A stretch of DNA of 64,000 nucleotides from Alentia gelatinosa (taxonomy: Eukaryota > Annelida > Polychaeta > Phyllodocida > Polynoidae): the NCBI GenBank assembly GCA_950022655.1, contig OX465584.1, positions 52,868,723-52,932,722 on the forward strand, given 5' to 3'. A program made the position numbers and the translations under genes. Position 1 is the first letter of the stretch, and every line of letters begins with the position of its first letter. Under the pieces are notes generated by a model. That model was not told the DNA's origin. It saw only the letters and a list, made by a program, of their open reading frames with translations, and ran no database searches. This document shows, in pieces, positions 24,101 through 30,100 of this stretch.

Positions 24101-27100
24101 CATGGAGAACGAGTTCCCAGTGTTAAGCCTATGGACATTTATTCCAGGGGTGAGATAAAACAAAATATAACACACATGGTGACAGACCCCAGAGTTGGAA
24201 AACACGTAAGGCTGACTGGGAGGAATTCCAGAGGCTGTGTGACCTCTCTCTTTTTACCATGGGAACTGGCTAAAAATAAAAAGGGACCCTGCACAGTACT
24301 TCACAGAAACCCTCCGGGAAGTCAGTACAATGTGTATCCCACATATATCAACAACATCCCATAGAAGACCCTGTCCATGGTTTAATGACAAATGTTGTGA
24401 AGCAAGAAAGGATAGGAGGAGAGAACTGCGAAGGTTGGAAAGCAACATGAACATGCGTAAAATGAATGCTTTCCTGCTGCAACGAACCAAGACGAGGCCA
24501 CTACCCCGTATCTTTCTATGCCTAAACCACTAATCGCCAGTATGACCCGTGCTTTCAACATGGCATTAAATCTCGATTACCGAACTACACATCTTTATCT
24601 CACCCCTGGTATTTTTTCTCCATAGACTAAACATTGGAAACTCTTATCTAACGCCCATTAGATATTTAGGAAAAATATCCAATGGGGGATTATGTCACAA
24701 ATGATAGGCCATTAGTCAATGTTAAGTGTGAGATAAATTCAGAAACCCATTCAAGTTTAGTGTCAGAGCTCGACCCCATCTTGTTTGAATCACTACATAT
24801 TTCGCACGGCTTCGCTGTGTGAATTACTCCGTGATTCAAACTCGATGGGATATGAGCTCAGACCCTAAACTCTCATAGGTTTCCTTTATATTACTATATA
24901 CCCATGCCGTATATACTGTAAATATGCACCGTTTCGGCATATGACATAAAAATACTGTACGGGCCGCTGGTCAGTACACTAAAATGCGGACCACCTTGTC
25001 ATACACGTTTATTAACATATCGGTTGTTAAAAATTAATTTTTTTTTTTTAATATTGGGTATATAGTAAATATATAACGTCCAACCATGCTTGTACAAGTC
25101 ACAGAACGCGATGATAATTTACAGTTTGTACGGAACTCGGCATAAATGCCTCGGTCCGTACAAACCGTAAATTACCATCTCGTTCTGTGAATTGTACAGC
25201 ATGGTCAGGACGTTCTATATAAGTACTAAACACTGTCTCTGTACTCATTCACTAATGGAGCTCCTCTTCCTACTCACAGATTGGGGAACAGATGGTGAGT
25301 GTGCGACTGCGATGCGAAGACTGGCAGGAGCAGTACAAGAAAGAGATGTCGCTGTGCGAGTCCAACACCAGCGCGCTCTGCGACCAGTTCTCGCACTCAC
25401 TACTGGGCGAAGATTTCTCCATTCCCACGATGTCCTTCGACATGGATGGTAGGTGTTCTGCTGATGGAATATTGTTTCATTCAGCCATTGAGCTTTTGGT
25501 CTACTGCATGTTCTGTTAACATTAACAGAATTTGTCATCTTCCTACAATGAGTGGCGCCATGTGCAGTTTTGGTTCCTTATGTTTTAGAATTTTCATGAG
25601 TTATTTCAAGTAAACACAATGATCATTACGTCCTCCCAGTGGCCTGTCTGACACAATGTGATTTGCTGGGAATCCCACTGGGAGGTCTTCTTCAATTCTA
25701 GATTCAAAGAGAAATAAAGGCTATAAGATATTGGCATTTTTATCGCTGATTCTCTCCAATCAACTGGTGGGTAATAATCTGCGATGATATTTGTAGGCCT
25801 GTGTCTTATAATATAGAATTAAGTGCTGATTTCACCAGAACGTGCGATCTAAGCCGAAATGTTGACTCGCTAGATCGGGATGAATCTTGTGATCATTACG
25901 TCTTCCCAGTCGCCTGTCTGACACAATGTGATTTGCTGGGAATCCCACTGGGAAGTCTTCTTCAATTCCAGACTCAAAGAGAAATAAAGGATAAAAGATA
26001 TTGGCATTTTTATCGCTGATTCTCTCCAATCAACTGGTGGATTATAATCTACTATAATATTTGTAGGCCTTTGTCTGATTATATAAAATTAAGTGCTGAT
26101 TTCACCAAGACGTGCGATCTAAGCCGAAATGTTGACTCGCTAGATCGGGATGAATCTTGTGATTCGGCCTGGCAGGATCGTAGTGGTGGAAGAGCCCCCC
26201 ATGAGCGATACAGGGATGCCAGTTTTCAATGTTTCCATTGAATTCAATGTTTTTATTTTCAGAACAACAAAATGATTCCTTGTGTAATATTGATATACCA
26301 ACTTCAAAATAGCCCTATTCAGCCACAGCTTAGAATCCCGTGCTGAAGCTCCCCACTGACCCATGTAAAAACTTGAGCTTTCCCTTGATTCCTACTGTAA
26401 TGCATATGTAATGCATAAATTCTGTATTGCAAAAAAAATATTTCAATGTTTTTTTTCTTGCGATAATAGGGGTTCCATGCACAGGGGCAATGATCTCAAA
26501 AGATTTAGTATGATCACAGACCTATATCCGTGTCCGTGGTATGATCAAGCTAAATGCTGCAAGACTCCGCCCGACCTTGCCAGGTATCGTGCTTATAGAA
26601 CCAGCACTTTAAGGTAGACGGCAGGCTAAAAACAAGAGCAGAGATACAGACTTAGATTTGCCAGCATTTACAGTAAAATGAGATTTATGGTAAAATAAGA
26701 TTTACGGTAAAATGAGATTTACGGTAAAATGAGATTTACGGTAAATTGAGATTTACGGTAAATTGAGATTTACGGTCATATGAGATTTACAGTGAAATGA
26801 TGTTCATAGTCAAATGAGATGTACAGTCAAATGAGATTTACGGTAAAATGATAACTCTTTCTCACAGACGGCGACGATGAAGAGATTTCCGGTTTGATGG
26901 TCGATAGTTCTGCAGGTCATCCAAGGTCACGCAGCTCCAGTCCCGCCATCAGATCACGTGAGTCTCGTCTAGTCTCGTCAGCTCTCACACTGACATGCGC
27001 TATTTGAAGTTTAATACCATTCATTATCTCACCCCGATATTTTTCTCTGTGGAGTGCGGACTAAGTTATTTTCATCTCGTCAGTTTCCTTCTGAGGGATT

Positions 27101-30100
27101 ACAGTGATTATTCTATTAAGAGACTATAACGGCGTAAGATTGGTTAAACAATTTATGTAGCATTTAGAATACGAAGCTGGAGATTTTGACATGGCATAGA
27201 TATTAATACATAAGTAAAACGAATAACTATATAAGAGAATAAAAGTTTGTGTTAAAATTGTGATTAAAAGTATTTATCCTATCCGATCTCCAATAATTCA
27301 TTTGTTACCCTGGTGCAATAACCTTACCATACGGTACATGCTACAAAACGAGATGGGGAATTGTTGTTTTTTACAAATCTTACCATATTGGCATATAAGA
27401 TATGTCAGCTTGAAAGCCCACACACTGCTGATGTTTCAACGCGTGTAGTATAACAGTGTACTGCACAGGATTCAGTATTCAATTTATACTGCATAGGGAG
27501 CAGCAATACATTATGATCAAATATGCTATATAGGTATATAATAAATAACACTTTACTGCACGCACGCCCGAATACAGTCGACCAATGTTAAGCCTATGGA
27601 CGTTTAATTCCAGGCTAAGATAAATGTTGTAAGCTAATGGTTGGTGGTGTGTGTACAGGAGGCAGCAGTCCCCTGCCGGACAGCGTGCCGCCCGCCCGGC
27701 CGGGAGCGCCGCCCGCCCGCCCCGCCGCCTCCCCCTCCCTGCCCCCCGCCGGCTACGACATGATCGTCCCCCAGGTGGAGCCACTCGTCGGCAGAGCAGC
27801 GCCTATCGGAGAGACACAGGTCAGTTTTTTCCCCATTGTTTTCCCTTCTCTCTAACATAAAGATTGAATTGATTAGGACTCGGAAGCAATTTTCTGGGAT
27901 CCACAGAAGTGACAATGTCATAAAGCGTGTTACTATAGAGGAAACTCATGAAAGTTTAGGGTCTGAGCCCATATCCCATCGAGTTTGAATCACGTAGTAA
28001 TTCACAAGGCGAAGCCGTGTGAATTACTACATGATTCAAATGAGATGGGATCGAGCTCTGACCCTAAACTTGAATGGGTTTCTGAATTTATCTCACCCTT
28101 AATATTGACTAATGGGCTAACATTTGTAACATTTTCCCCCATTGGATATTTTTCATAAATATCTAATAGGCATTAGATACGAGTTCCCAATGTTAAGTCT
28201 ATGGAGAAAAAATATCTGGGGTGAGATAAAAGCCCAAAACTAAGATACCTGATGAGTCCAAACAGTATGAAACCTTAATAACCCAACCTCCCTCATGGCT
28301 TTTTGTTTAGGATTAGACCAAGAAATCTGCTTGGTAACCACTCAGTGGAAAACCAACCGTGTTTGGATAGTGGGGAGCGTATCCATGATCCGTTTCCATG
28401 GTTATGTTTCATGTCGTCACACTCAGGACAATAGCCACCTGGAGACTATTGTAAAAGTTATAGTTTATCTGTTAAATGTATTTTTTTTCTCCTTTGGTAA
28501 AGTTTCTTTATTGAATCCTTTTCAGTAAAACATTTTTCGTTAACATTTTAACATCTCAAGTTCAATAAAGTGGCGGGGGCCTCTAGCCTAATTTTAGGTT
28601 GCTTTTCATGGTCCTGCCGTGATATCTGCTCTGTATTGTGATACCTGTTCATTTTGGTTCTGACGATATGTGTTCAAAATCATATAAATGTCATGTTAAC
28701 CATTTTCCTCGATAAAAATATGTTTAAACAGCAAAATAAATCTCCTTTCAGAAACCCAAACCTCAGCGCCCCAAAGCACCACCTAGTCGCCCCCCACCTC
28801 CCAGCCGCCCACCTCCGCCAGGGGGCGCTCCGGCCGGTGGCGCCCTCTCGGGGGGCTCTCCGCACAGTTCACTTCCGGGGTCACCGAAACGCGCGCGAGC
28901 CGTGCCGGCTGCGCCTCCCAAGGTCACCAGGACGCGCCAGCCGCTGCGTCCCCACATGATGCCCAAATATGGCAAGGTGAGTGTTTCTCTGTGTATTTGT
29001 TCTGCCTCCAGTCAGTGCCTAACCAAAGAAGAGACTTAAAGCGGTCTTTCAATGTTATGATAATACTGTAACGGAACACGCGGACGACCAGATATAAGTG
29101 CACAAGCGTTGACGACCTTTATTCAAGGTAAATGAGCTACAGCCAAGGCCGCTCGAAGCCTATGTTCCTTTGATGTGTATTGTTCCGAGTCTAGGAGAAG
29201 ACTGCCGAAGCCGCAGACGGCTTCTGTTTATATACTGGGCGGATGACGTCAGCTCGAGGAATCTCACCCCCCGGGAGAACCGACGAGACCGGCCACCCCC
29301 GCGCGGGAGGAGGGCCCCCCCGCGGGAGAGGACCAATCCCGCCAGCACCCCCGCGGGGGAGAGCTGACCCCACCCGCCCGCTACAATACCTTGGAACCGA
29401 TCACCAAGTCTTGCTGATCCAAAGGTCAGACTGAATCCTGGTTCCACCGAGCGACCGATCTATGCTGAAACCTGCCGAAATGGAGATCACGTGGGATCAG
29501 GAAAATTGTCTATTAAAGCATAGCCGGACGTAGAAGTGCCAAATCTTTTGGCGATGATTTAAGGCGCAAGTATATTCACTATGTTAGGATTTTATATTAT
29601 AGTCATATGTATATTCCAAAGAGACCAGACACATTCCGATGATATTTAAGTCTGGTGGAAGCAGCAATTATAAATAATTGGTGACAATGTAGCTTGGTTC
29701 CTATCACCGATTCTTAGCAATCCTAAGGTTAGACTGAATCACTTTAACAATTGGTGGCAATGTAATATATCCTAGTACAGCAACACAACATTATCACCAG
29801 TGGAGAACGGAGGTAGTTAGTATCAGAAGCGAACTGTACTTGTGTACCCCTAATGTGTATGTGAAGAGGGATGGAGGGGCCCCTAGAATTTGCATATTCA
29901 CTTATGGTTTCGACTTTCCTAGAAGTCTCTTCAGGTGAAGTGTGGAGCTTGGTGTTTGTGATATATATCCATCCAAATGTTTTGGACAGAGCTAGTAAAT
30001 GAGATGACTTATTTGTATTATGCTGTGAGTGACGATTTTGGTTCAAAGACCTTGTCGTTAGACTGGAAAATCATTGCACGACAACAGTCACTCGATATCT

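Larger units (their letters stand above)
22405..25448 (+). other. SYNJ1: Synaptojanin RRM-like domain exons
   Basis: Exons 22405-22608, 23755-23833 and 25280-25448 encode the region after the 5-phosphatase domain ([50 protein letters not shown]). It matches the RRM-like domain (formerly DUF1866) of synaptojanins in position and in the [10 protein letters not shown] strand. The later exon, [20 protein letters not shown] onward, leads into the tail. Joining phases are 2-1 and 0. In the family this domain's ligand is not firmly established, so I give it a structural rather than a functional label. Confidence 0.85.

Noticed and set aside
27659..27819. CpG-island promoter inside synaptojanin
   Set aside because: The GC-rich block coincides with a proline/alanine-coding exon in correct phase, which explains the composition.
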